A program made the translations under genes and the position numbers. Positions 27,019-34,700 of a stretch of 34,805 nucleotides of DNA are shown here, piece after piece. The notes under the pieces were generated by a model that had not been told where the DNA came from, did not search any database, and saw only the letters and a program-made list of their open reading frames with translations. The stretch covers positions 1 through 34,805 of the forward strand of contig CALLVC010000006.1 in the NCBI GenBank assembly GCA_938010785.1, read 5' to 3'. The stretch comes from an uncultured Saprospiraceae bacterium. Lineage in GTDB: Bacteria > Bacteroidota > Bacteroidia > Chitinophagales > Saprospiraceae. Numbering within the stretch: the stretch's first letter is position 1; the number at the start of each line of letters is the position of its first letter.

Positions 27019-27669
27019 TCATGCTTGTCTTAAAGATGTTTCCAAAATACTTAGCGTCTCTGGCCCTTTGCAAAAAATTAGGTCCAAGATACTTAAATTT
27101 GATAAATATCCATTTTTTTCTGCGAAAACCTGCTGATATGGAATATTTTGGTAGGTCTTATCTGATGCCCCATCGCCTGTTTTTGGCGTTATTTTGTTTC
27201 TAAAATCACAAATACCATCGAATGGTTCGGTCAAATAGTTTTGAGATAACTGGATGGAAGGCTTAAAGTCTAAAACAAAAAACAATGCATTCAAAACCTT
27301 TAAATTATGCTCAAATAAAAAAGGCGTTTGGTCTTCAAATAAAGGCCGAAAATCATCTACATAATATTCAAAAAAAGGTGCATTCCCATAAGCTGAACAA
27401 ATAGCCGTCCATTGTTTAGTTTGCCAATTTTCCTCATAACTTATCCGCACTTCTCGAATTGACTGCTGCTGATTTTTACCCTTTTCTAATGGTACAGACA
27501 AGCGTAATAAACCATTTGCCGTAGCAATATGTGCTCTATTTCGATAACTTCTTTTTACATAATTTTCATGCTGTTCCAAAATGAGACTTGGATGCAAAAA
27601 GAACTTTGAAAAGTACTGGATGGTAGGGAAATAATGAAGTTCCAATAATATCGGTACGCTTGTATTCAT
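27019..27669 (-). CDS. WbqC-like family protein
   Basis: LLELHYFPTIQYFSKFFLHPSLILEQHENYVKRSYRNRAHIATANGLLRLSVPLEKGK matches the WbqC-like pattern. The ORF track extends to 27783, but the first ~38 aa are low complexity; ATG at 27669 (MNTSVPILLELHYF) is the likely start, next to a TATCTTTG motif. Confidence 0.8.
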   Translation of the reverse strand: MNTSVPILLELHYFPTIQYFSKFFLHPSLILEQHENYVKRSYRNRAHIATANGLLRLSVPLEKGKNQQQSIREVRISYEENWQTKQWTAICSAYGNAPFFEYYVDDFRPLFEDQTPFLFEHNLKVLNALFFVLDFKPSIQLSQNYLTEPFDGICDFRNKITPKTGDGASDKTYQNIPYQQVFAEKNGYLSNLSILDLIFCKGPETLSILETSLRQA

Positions 27670-27673
27670 ACCG

Positions 27674-27681
27674 CAAAGATA
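27674..27681 (-). promoter_or_regulatory. -7 motif (TATCTTTG on minus) almost abutting the WbqC-like ATG
   Basis: Plus strand CAAAGATA; only a few nt from the ATG at 27669, implying a leaderless or very short leader mRNA. Confidence 0.5.
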
Positions 27682-27749
27682 GGTGGGCAGGTGGAAAGGT
27701 GGAAGGGTTAGGAGGCGGAAAGGCGGATAGGCTGAGGGGCGGAAAGGCA
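27681..27749. repeat. Purine-rich degenerate GGCGGAAAGG repeat
   Basis: GGTGGGCAGGTGGAAAGGTGGAAGGGTTAGGAGGCGGAAAGGCGGATAGGCTGAGGGGCGGAAAGGC; inverse-oriented related tract at about 27832-27869, and a similar GGCTGAAAGG tract at about 34137-34163. Confidence 0.75.
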
Positions 27750-27869
27750 AGCGAGCAAAATATAGATTATTGAACAGTCTCAAACTACTCCAAAACGTTC
27801 TTCAAATTCTCTTACAAGATTTCGTTAAATTGCCCCTCAGCCCTTCTGCCTTTCCGCCTCTCTGCCTTC

Positions 27870-28637
27870 TTAAAGCGCCTCAAAATCCGTCGCAGAAGAA
27901 GTTTTTTCTTCTGGAATCAAATCCATTCGCTTATATTTCATAAATAAATTTATCGTTGCTAAAACATCTTTCTCACAGTAGGTGGTTATCCGTTTTAAAT
28001 CATCCTCTTCCCAAAATACCCGACCGACTTCGCTTCCATCTATATCATCCTTCGGTGTGGGGAATCCAAAAACTGCTGCTAATAAACTCAAGGAGGTGTA
28101 GTGCTTATAATCGCCAAATTTCCACAGCGTTAGTGTATCTAGAAAATGCTTGGTTTCCCAAGGTTTTTTACCTGCTATATCTAATGAATTTGGTAGCGGC
28201 AATTGATTGATTAACAACCTTCTACAAATGTAAGGCATATCAAATTCCTTGATATTATGACCACAGAAATACGACTTGGCAGGATTATTATAATATTGCT
28301 CTACCAAACCCGAAAATTCCTGTAGTAGTTTCTTCTCATCTCGGTCTGCAAAAGATTTTAGTCGAATATGCCAATCTCCTTTTTCAGAACTTTTTACCAG
28401 AAATCCAACCGAAATACACACAATTTTTCCAAACTCTGCAAAGATGCCTGCTTTATCTGTGTAAGCTAAGGCAGCTTCTTCCTCTGTAATTTCCTCATCA
28501 TATTTCTTTAAAATACCTCGACATTTCAGTTTCCAGAATTTTTTTAGATTTTCATCTAAATCTTTGTAATCTTTTGTGGTGGAAACACATTCTATATCCA
28601 AGAATAGTATACTCCCTAAATTAACATTATTCAGCAT
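27870..28637 (-). CDS. Predicted 3'-5' exonuclease (PolB-like exonuclease superfamily)
   Basis: 255 aa; ILFLDIECVST (ExoI DxE), CGHNIKEFDMPYICRRLL (ExoII), YCEKDVLATINLFMKY (ExoIII). Confidence 0.85.
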   Translation of the reverse strand: MLNNVNLGSILFLDIECVSTTKDYKDLDENLKKFWKLKCRGILKKYDEEITEEEAALAYTDKAGIFAEFGKIVCISVGFLVKSSEKGDWHIRLKSFADRDEKKLLQEFSGLVEQYYNNPAKSYFCGHNIKEFDMPYICRRLLINQLPLPNSLDIAGKKPWETKHFLDTLTLWKFGDYKHYTSLSLLAAVFGFPTPKDDIDGSEVGRVFWEEDDLKRITTYCEKDVLATINLFMKYKRMDLIPEEKTSSATDFEAL

Positions 28638-28699
28638 TTTACGCGTTTTTAAATAGTGGATAGTTTTCAGTCATAGTATTAAACTAAGGTGCTAAATTA

Positions 28700-28859
28700 A
28701 GAGTATGTCTAAATTTCCATGATTGAGCGAGAGTGAGGAAATTTTATTTTGTACTAGGCAAAAATTTTTAGCATCCTCTTTGGCTGGTCAAAATTTTTAA
28801 CGACGTACAAAACAAAATTTGCCGCTCGCAGCCAATTGATGGAATTTTAGACATACTCT
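28700..28859. repeat. MITE-like inverted-repeat element upstream of the exonuclease gene
   Basis: AGAGTATGTCTAAATTTCCAT (28700-28720) vs ATGGAATTTTAGACATACTCT (28839-28859), 20/21; internal arms AAATTTTATTTTGTAC/GTACAAAACAAAATTT also pair. Confidence 0.88.
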
Positions 28860-29022
28860 AAAAATATTACTTAGTTTTTAACAGACTACAAATCATCCTA
28901 CAATGTAGTAATAAAATTTTCTTTCTGGGTAACTTAGGTGTGTTTAATAAAGAATCGACGAATATAAAGGGGCTATTAATAAGGTGTATTATTCTGAAAA
29001 GTGTATCTTCATAAAATAGCAA

Positions 29023-29101
29023 CCGAGTTGGACAAAAGAAATATCATTGATATACAATCTGGGTTAATGTTTTTTTTCGTTCCTTTTATTGTCCAACTCG
29101 G
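29023..29101. repeat. Inverted repeat in the divergent intergenic region
   Basis: CCGAGTTGGACAA (29023-29035) and TTGTCCAACTCGG (29089-29101), 13/13. Confidence 0.8.
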
Positions 29102-29236
29102 GCTGAATCACAATCTCAAGGCAAATATAAAACTATTTTGATAACAAAACAAATAAAAACAATATTTTGATTACATTATTTTGTATAAAAATCAAATTTA
29201 GACAATAATTTGCCTTTTCGATTCGCTAATATAACC

Positions 29237-29244
29237 TAACTTTG
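29237..29244 (+). promoter_or_regulatory. -7 motif (TAACTTTG) upstream of the coiled-coil protein gene
   Basis: Matches TAnnTTTG; predicts a ~140-nt 5' UTR containing a TTCGATT...GGAATCGAA hairpin. Confidence 0.5.
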
Positions 29245-29390
29245 CGCTTCGATTTTTCCTTCCTTCTAGTCGAAGGAATCGAACTTTTAAAAAACCTGTA
29301 AACTACACAGATTATTAATACACTTGGTTGTTGGTTAAAATGATATACACCTCCCAACTTATTAATTCAATCTATTTAAATTAAACAAAA

Positions 29391-30371
29391 ATGAGTAGTA
29401 GTAATTCAAAATCAAACTTATTCGCCATCGCTATGATTGCTGTTTTAGCACTTTTGGGATTGAGTGGATACTTATTCTATGCTAATCAGGAACTTAAGCA
29501 ATCTTCTGAAAAAATGGCACAGGATATTAACCAAAAGACCATCATTTATGATGAACTGAACGATACCTACAATGAAGCAGTTACCGAATTAGACGAAATG
29601 AAAGGTAACAATGAAGAGTTGAATGCTTTGATTGAAAAGCAAAAAGATGAGTTAAAAGCTAAGAAAAATCAGATTAGTCGTTTACTTCGTACTAGAAATG
29701 ATTTTGATAAGGCTAAAACCGAAATGAGTGAAATGCGACTTCAGTTAGACCAATATGTGGCAGAGGTAAACGAGTTAAAAGCGCAGAATGAAGAATTAAT
29801 GGCACAAAATACTGATTTGGGTAACCAAAATAAATCACTTCAAGCTGATTTAACTGCTAAATCATCTCAAGCAGAAGAATTGGAAACCGTTCGTGCGCAA
29901 TTAGTTTCTGAGAAACAAGATTTGACGGAGAAAAATACCATGTTGGACAAGAAAGTCAATATTGCTTCTGTAATTAAAGTGGCAGATGTAACGGCTACTG
30001 GTTGGAAAATTCGTAACAATGGTAAAGCTGCTAAGAAAAAATATGCTAAAAACGTAGACCGCTTAGAGCTTTGTTTTAATACTTCTGAAAACTTAGTAAC
30101 GGACCCAGGTGAAGAGGATTTCAAAATCCGTATCATCAATCCTTTAGGAGAAACTTTAGCGATTGAAGAAATGGGTTCTGGTGTAATGACAGATGCATCA
30201 ACTAAAGAACAAGTTAGATATACTCAATCACAAACCGTTGATTATCAAAATGAAAGTGGCCAGATTTGTATGAACTGGGAACCTTCTACTGGTTTTGATA
30301 AAGGCTTGTACGCTGTTGAAATTTATAACAAAGGATATATCGCAGGAAGAGGAGAGTTTAGATTGAAGTAA
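29391..30371 (+). CDS. Hypothetical single-pass membrane protein with long coiled coil and C-terminal beta-rich domain
   Basis: 326 aa; N-terminal TM helix (LFAIAMIAVLALLGLSGYLFY), heptad-rich E/K/L region to about residue 190, then NIASVIKVADVTATGWKIRNNGKAAKKKYAKNVDRLELCFNTSEN...GRGEFRLK. Confidence 0.85.
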   Translation: MSSSNSKSNLFAIAMIAVLALLGLSGYLFYANQELKQSSEKMAQDINQKTIIYDELNDTYNEAVTELDEMKGNNEELNALIEKQKDELKAKKNQISRLLRTRNDFDKAKTEMSEMRLQLDQYVAEVNELKAQNEELMAQNTDLGNQNKSLQADLTAKSSQAEELETVRAQLVSEKQDLTEKNTMLDKKVNIASVIKVADVTATGWKIRNNGKAAKKKYAKNVDRLELCFNTSENLVTDPGEEDFKIRIINPLGETLAIEEMGSGVMTDASTKEQVRYTQSQTVDYQNESGQICMNWEPSTGFDKGLYAVEIYNKGYIAGRGEFRLK

Positions 30372-30390
30372 TTTTTTCTTTTCTGATAGG

Positions 30391-30425
30391 AAAAGCCCGA
30401 AGTATTGTTTACTTCGGGCTTTTTT
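30391..30425 (+). terminator. Terminator after the coiled-coil gene
   Basis: AAAAGCCCGAAGTA-TTGTT-TACTTCGGGCTTTT followed by TTT, 14/14 bp. Confidence 0.88.
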
Positions 30426-30611
30426 ATTTGTTCCAATTATAGGTTCTATAAATAACAATCTACGTAAAAAACATAAATAAATTTTAATCAATTAATCTGT
30501 TAGAAAGATAAGGTTTTTAAACCCGTTAAATTGAATAAATTTTTGGAAAAAAATAAGAACATTCCATCAAGGAAAAGATAATTTTTAATTTTTCCGAATT
30601 CATCATTTCTA

Positions 30612-30627
30612 CCTGTCGGTAGACAGG
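30612..30627. repeat. Short dispersed hairpin repeat (copy 2)
   Basis: CCTGTC-GGTA-GACAGG followed by CATCAT, like the copy at 5394-5414. Confidence 0.65.
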
Positions 30628-30665
30628 CATCATTTATAGTTCATCATTAAAAAAATAAATACTCT

Positions 30666-31325
30666 ATGTCAACTTACCCAATCGACGATAAAAATAAAGT
30701 CAAAAGAATCCCTAAAAGAGGGCATTATGATGAAGCTACTATCCACGAAATTCTCGACGCTGGCTTCCTATGTCATATGGGATTCACCCACCATGATATG
30801 CCTTTTGTCATCCCGACTTCTTATGGCAGAGAAGGCAATAAAATTTATTTGCACGGCGCTACGACAAGCCGAATGATGGTCAATATGGAAAAAGGATTAC
30901 CTATCTGCCTGACCGTTACGCATTTGGATGGTTTGGTATTGGCAAGGTCTGCTTTTCATCACTCTATGAATTATCGGTCAGCTGTTTGTTTTGGAACGGC
31001 GAAGAAAGTGGAAGGGGAAGAAAAACTACATGCTTTGAAGGTAATTTCTGACCAAATTTTAAAAGACCGTTGGGAAGAAAGTAGACAACCTTTACCAAAA
31101 GAATTAAAGGCGACTACCGTACTTTGTATGACTATTGACCAAGCTTCCGCAAAAATTCGGACAGGCCCTCCTGGGGACGATAAACCTGATTATGCTTTGC
31201 CTATTTGGGCAGGCGTAGTACCCTGTAAACAAGTATGGGGCGAACCAGAATCAGACCCCGTATTGACGGAAGGAATTGAGGTCGCAGAAAGTGCAAAGGC
31301 TTTGTATGAAAACACTAATCGGTAG
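30666..31325 (+). CDS. Pyridoxamine 5'-phosphate oxidase family (flavin-nucleotide-binding) protein
   Basis: 219 aa; KRGHYDEATIHEILDAGFLCHMGFTHHDMPFVIPTSYGREGNKIYLHGATTSRMM typical of this family. Confidence 0.88.
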   Translation: MSTYPIDDKNKVKRIPKRGHYDEATIHEILDAGFLCHMGFTHHDMPFVIPTSYGREGNKIYLHGATTSRMMVNMEKGLPICLTVTHLDGLVLARSAFHHSMNYRSAVCFGTAKKVEGEEKLHALKVISDQILKDRWEESRQPLPKELKATTVLCMTIDQASAKIRTGPPGDDKPDYALPIWAGVVPCKQVWGEPESDPVLTEGIEVAESAKALYENTNR

Positions 31326-31326
31326 C

Positions 31327-31640
31327 ACTCGAGATAGCTATCGAAATCAGCCTGTTGGGTTCAACGACCTTTAGGTCGAGGTTCATAGAAATGTAAAGTC
31401 TAAAGACCTACCATATGCACAAATGGGGAACTGCCAAAAAAGATGCCGTAGGTATCAAATATGGGTAAAATAATACTAAAGAAAATTCCTTCCTTCTAAT
31501 CGTGCCGTACCCCGATAGCTATCGTGGGGAAACGTGGGTTTGAACGCCATGTTTTGTACCTACGGCACAAATGTCAATCGTTGATACCCTTTGACTACCC
31601 ATTTTCGGTACCTAAAGGCACCTTTTTTAAGCAATTAGCC
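31327..31640. repeat. Intergenic mosaic of short palindromic repeats
   Basis: CGAGATAGCTATCG (31330-31343), CCCCGATAGCTATCGTGGGG (31510-31529), and several GTGCCGTAGGTAC-type units: TGCCGTAGGTAT (31444-31455), GTGCCGTAC (31502-31510), GTACCTACGGCAC (31556-31568), GTACCTAAAGGCAC near 31610. A further unit lies at about 26933-26945. Confidence 0.7.
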
Positions 31641-31706
31641 AAATGTGTGCAACAGTAGGTTTAAAGAATTTGGAACTCGACAGACTACAGTAGGTTCGAC
31701 CAACAA

Positions 31707-31745
31707 AAAAGGGTTGACTTTCCAATAAGAAAAGTCAACCCTTTT
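31707..31745. terminator. Bidirectional terminator hairpin between PNPOx-like and LysM genes
   Basis: AAAAGGGTTGACTTT (31707-31721) and AAAGTCAACCCTTTT (31731-31745), 15/15 bp; A/T tracts on both sides. Confidence 0.85.
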
Positions 31746-31860
31746 AAACGAATTCATCGTTTATCGTTTCCCCTCCCACCCGCTTTGCGGTTCTCTCGCT
31801 TGAAAGCCCACAGGACTTTCACCCTGCGGGGTCGCTCGTTCATCATTCATCGTTAAAAAA

Positions 31861-34104
31861 CTACTCCAAATAAATTTTCATATCAGGAATAACAATTTCG
31901 TTTTTCTCCATTTTATTCAATTTACGCAATAACTCGATTGGTAAATTATACTTATTGGCAATGGTTGCCATTGTTTCATTTTCTTGGACCGTGTGTACTT
32001 TACGATTATTTCTATAGCTAATGGTATTATCTCCCCGCTTCGTATTATTCAAAACACTTTCTGTCTCATAGTCATAAGGTACAGGAACAGGTACATACTC
32101 TGTGCTTCTTTCTGTAGTAGTGGAACCTCCCTTTTCAGTCATTGCTCCTGCATTGGCATTCCCTGCGTTTCCTCCTCCATTAGCATTAATACTAGCATCA
32201 TCAAAACTTCCACTTCCAAGACCACTTGGCTCTTCCTCTGCCTCTATACGCACATTATTTGCACCATTATAAGTATTGGAACTAGTAGGCCCTACTCCAT
32301 CCGCAGGACATAAACAATTTCCTGTTCGTAAGACTTGCCCAATTCGAATGTTGTTATTATCCCCCAATCCATTAATATCTTTGAATCGGTCTAAGGTAAA
32401 TCCATAGGTCTTTGCTAAACTAGTTAAAGTTTCTCCTTTTTGGACTACATGATATTCAATACCAGAGTTCCACATTTTTCCAGTTGGCTTATTGTTGGCC
32501 ACAGTAGCAACACCTCCTTTTGGGGTATTTACATTAGTGGCTACAGGAGGTTGCGTATTGGCTAAAACTTTATTGTTACCGCTTGGAGCATTGGTATAAC
32601 TAGCGCCCATGTCTTCGCTAGGAATCGTGTATGATTCTCCTTTTGGCGTATCTTTACTTGGATTATTAATCGCAGCAATGACCGTCTCAGGAGTTTTAAT
32701 GTATAAACTAGAACATGGCTTAATCTTATCCTGCTTTCCCAATTTATTCCATTTTTGAATTTGGTCCACCGTTAATCCATTTGCTTTCGCAATGCTGTAA
32801 AGGGTTTCTCCTTTTTGCACAATGTGTACGCCATCGTATGCTAACTTATCGCAAGTATCTGCTGGTTTAGTTGCTTTTTTTGCCACCGTAGCAGTTGCTG
32901 GAGTTGGTATATTTTCTGGTACTGCATTCTTATAAATAATAGCTGCCCCTTTTGCAGTTAAGTCTGCTGTTGGTGTATTATCCGCTACTGAGTTGGGCGG
33001 TAATACGTACAAACTCTGACAAGGATGAATTAAATCTTCATTCTCCAATTTATTCCAATCTCTCAACTGCTTCACCGTCAAATTATATTGTCTAGCAATA
33101 CTATGTAAGGTTTGACTAGTTTGTACAATGTGTACTCCTTGATAAGACAAATTGGTACAATCAACACCTTTAGGACGGAAAGTTGCTTCTACTTTTGGTT
33201 CATCATATTCATAAATTAAATCACTTCCTGCTGGTCGATATTCAACCGCTGGCGCTTCGTAAGCCACAGGAAAAATAACTTCTGCTGGTTGATTACGAGG
33301 AGCAGGGGCTGGTTTGTTGGTCGTTGCTGGTTGAAATACCGCTTCTTCCTTTACTGGTTCATACTTCACAGCTAACTCAGCTCGACCACCATTGCAAATA
33401 TTGTCCATATATTCTGCTAATGGGGTATTATTAATTTTGACCAATCGCAAAATATTGCTTTCTGCATCCGCTTGATTGACTCCTGTTTTTTCCTCCACCA
33501 CGCCAATGCCTGGCACGAAGGTCATATCCGTATATGGCTTACAAGTTTCTAAAGGTATTTTTTTGATAATATAGGCATCTGAACAAACTTGTTTTTCTGA
33601 GCCTATGAAATATACCTTAGTTGTAGAATTACTCCCTGCCAGATTATTTTCCATCACGCCTATATCACTTGCCGCATAAGACATATCAAATTGATTGCCG
33701 CGCATGGAAAAATTCTTTGGACTATCTTTTATATACGTAGCTAAGTGTACAGGAGAAACGATATAATTGCTCCCTACTTTACGTACTATATACACCTTAT
33801 CTTTTCTAGAATTGATGGAATTTGCCAACAAATCATCGACTTTTACTTTGCCACAAGTTTTTGTTCCTTTCGGCGCTCTTTTGACTTGCTTAATGCTTTC
33901 TACTCCGATTTCCATGACAATTCGCTCCGAGTCATTCGCTCGCAAACTGTAGGAAATCAATCCGTTACCAGCCATATTGCCATTCAGTCGGTATTCCAAT
34001 CGGTCCATGCAAGCGGCATCGTATCGTATATAGATGTTCTTTGAAAAAAGTGAAAGAGTGCCAAAAATGGCTAAAAGGGTAATTAAACTACTTTTAATAT
34101 TCAT
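31861..34104 (-). CDS. Secreted protein with four LysM domains and an uncharacterised N-terminal domain
   Basis: 747 aa; LysM-like units GVHIVQTSQTLHSIARQYNLTVKQLRDWNKL, GVHIVQKGETLYSIAKANGLTVDQIQKWNKL, EYHVVQKGETLTSLAKTYGFTLDRFKDINGL, KVHTVQENETMATIANKYNLPIELLRKLNKM; N-terminal signal peptide. Confidence 0.9.
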   Translation of the reverse strand: MNIKSSLITLLAIFGTLSLFSKNIYIRYDAACMDRLEYRLNGNMAGNGLISYSLRANDSERIVMEIGVESIKQVKRAPKGTKTCGKVKVDDLLANSINSRKDKVYIVRKVGSNYIVSPVHLATYIKDSPKNFSMRGNQFDMSYAASDIGVMENNLAGSNSTTKVYFIGSEKQVCSDAYIIKKIPLETCKPYTDMTFVPGIGVVEEKTGVNQADAESNILRLVKINNTPLAEYMDNICNGGRAELAVKYEPVKEEAVFQPATTNKPAPAPRNQPAEVIFPVAYEAPAVEYRPAGSDLIYEYDEPKVEATFRPKGVDCTNLSYQGVHIVQTSQTLHSIARQYNLTVKQLRDWNKLENEDLIHPCQSLYVLPPNSVADNTPTADLTAKGAAIIYKNAVPENIPTPATATVAKKATKPADTCDKLAYDGVHIVQKGETLYSIAKANGLTVDQIQKWNKLGKQDKIKPCSSLYIKTPETVIAAINNPSKDTPKGESYTIPSEDMGASYTNAPSGNNKVLANTQPPVATNVNTPKGGVATVANNKPTGKMWNSGIEYHVVQKGETLTSLAKTYGFTLDRFKDINGLGDNNNIRIGQVLRTGNCLCPADGVGPTSSNTYNGANNVRIEAEEEPSGLGSGSFDDASINANGGGNAGNANAGAMTEKGGSTTTERSTEYVPVPVPYDYETESVLNNTKRGDNTISYRNNRKVHTVQENETMATIANKYNLPIELLRKLNKMEKNEIVIPDMKIYLE

Positions 34105-34169
34105 CGATGTGTTTTTTGTGTAACAACGGTTTGAAGGCTGAAAGGTAAAGGGGCTGAAAGGTAGAGTCG

Positions 34170-34177
34170 CAAAATTA
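34170..34177 (-). promoter_or_regulatory. -7 motif (TAATTTTG on minus) upstream of the LysM gene
   Basis: Plus strand CAAAATTA; about 66 nt upstream of the annotated start at 34104. Confidence 0.45.
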
Positions 34178-34435
34178 TACCATTATTTAAACTCTAAATT
34201 TTTAACACCCGTTTATACTCCTTTTTTAGACGTCACTTCCGTTGAAAAGTCTCTCATATTAATGACGACAAGGTACGACAATTTAGTATTTGAACCAACG
34301 ATTTTTTAAAAGATTCTATTATAATGGACTTATAAGTGGCAGATTTACAGGAGGTAAAGGTGGAATTGGTAATTTATTATTGAGAATGGGTGTTTTTTGC
34401 TAGATAGGTTTTTGTTTTGTTCATATTTTTTGAAA

Positions 34436-34456
34436 CCTGCCTATGCCGGCAGCAGG
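34436..34456. repeat. Short dispersed hairpin repeat (copy 3)
   Basis: CCTGC-CTATGCCGGCA-GCAGG with inner palindrome TGCCGGCA. Confidence 0.55.
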
Positions 34457-34487
34457 CACAATTAGGTACAAAGAACACAAAATAGAC

Positions 34488-34647
34488 TAGATAGGATTCG
34501 ACACTGATTTTTCTTTGAAAAATACACGGATAAAACGGTTACTGTACTAGGTTTGCTCTAGGTCAGATGCCCTAAGCGCATGAAAAAGGTGTAAGCTTCT
34601 AAACCACTTTAGCGGATGAGAAGCTAAGAAAAGTCGAATCCTTTCTA
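34488..34647. ncRNA. Candidate structured non-coding RNA, family unknown
   Basis: Closing helix TAGATAGGATTCGAC (34488-34502) with GTCGAATCCTTTCTA (34633-34647), 14/15 bp; internal helices ATTTTTC/GAAAAAT (34507-34523), TACAC/GTGTA (34523-34527/34589-34593), ATGC/GCAT (34567-34581), AGCTTCT/AGAAGCT (34594-34625). No ORF. Confidence 0.4.
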
Positions 34648-34674
34648 TTGTGCATTATGTTTTAACCATTTAAT

Positions 34675-34700
34675 GGAGTAGGCTATTTTTTGCCTGCTCC
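34675..34700. terminator. Hairpin between the candidate ncRNA and the edge gene
   Basis: GGAGTAGGC-TATTTTTT-GCCTGCTCC, 9-bp stem with one G-U/A-C position; directly abuts the minus-strand stop codon at 34701. Confidence 0.55.

Noticed and set aside
31757-31850. GC-rich stretch near 31780-31840 as a tRNA or other structured RNA
   Set aside because: Only small local palindromes (GAAAG...CTTTC, CCGCTTTGCGG); no tRNA arms or CCA-proximal stem.
31984-32313. 109-aa plus-strand ORF inside the LysM gene
   Set aside because: Ser/Ile/Cys-rich shadow of low-complexity linkers on the opposite strand; no support.
34485-34700. tmRNA (GGATTCGAC near the 5' side, GTCGAATCC near the 3' side)
   Set aside because: No tag ORF, no tRNA-like acceptor/CCA end, and the GGATTCGAC/GTCGAATCC pair simply form one long helix. 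Kept as an unassigned ncRNA candidate.
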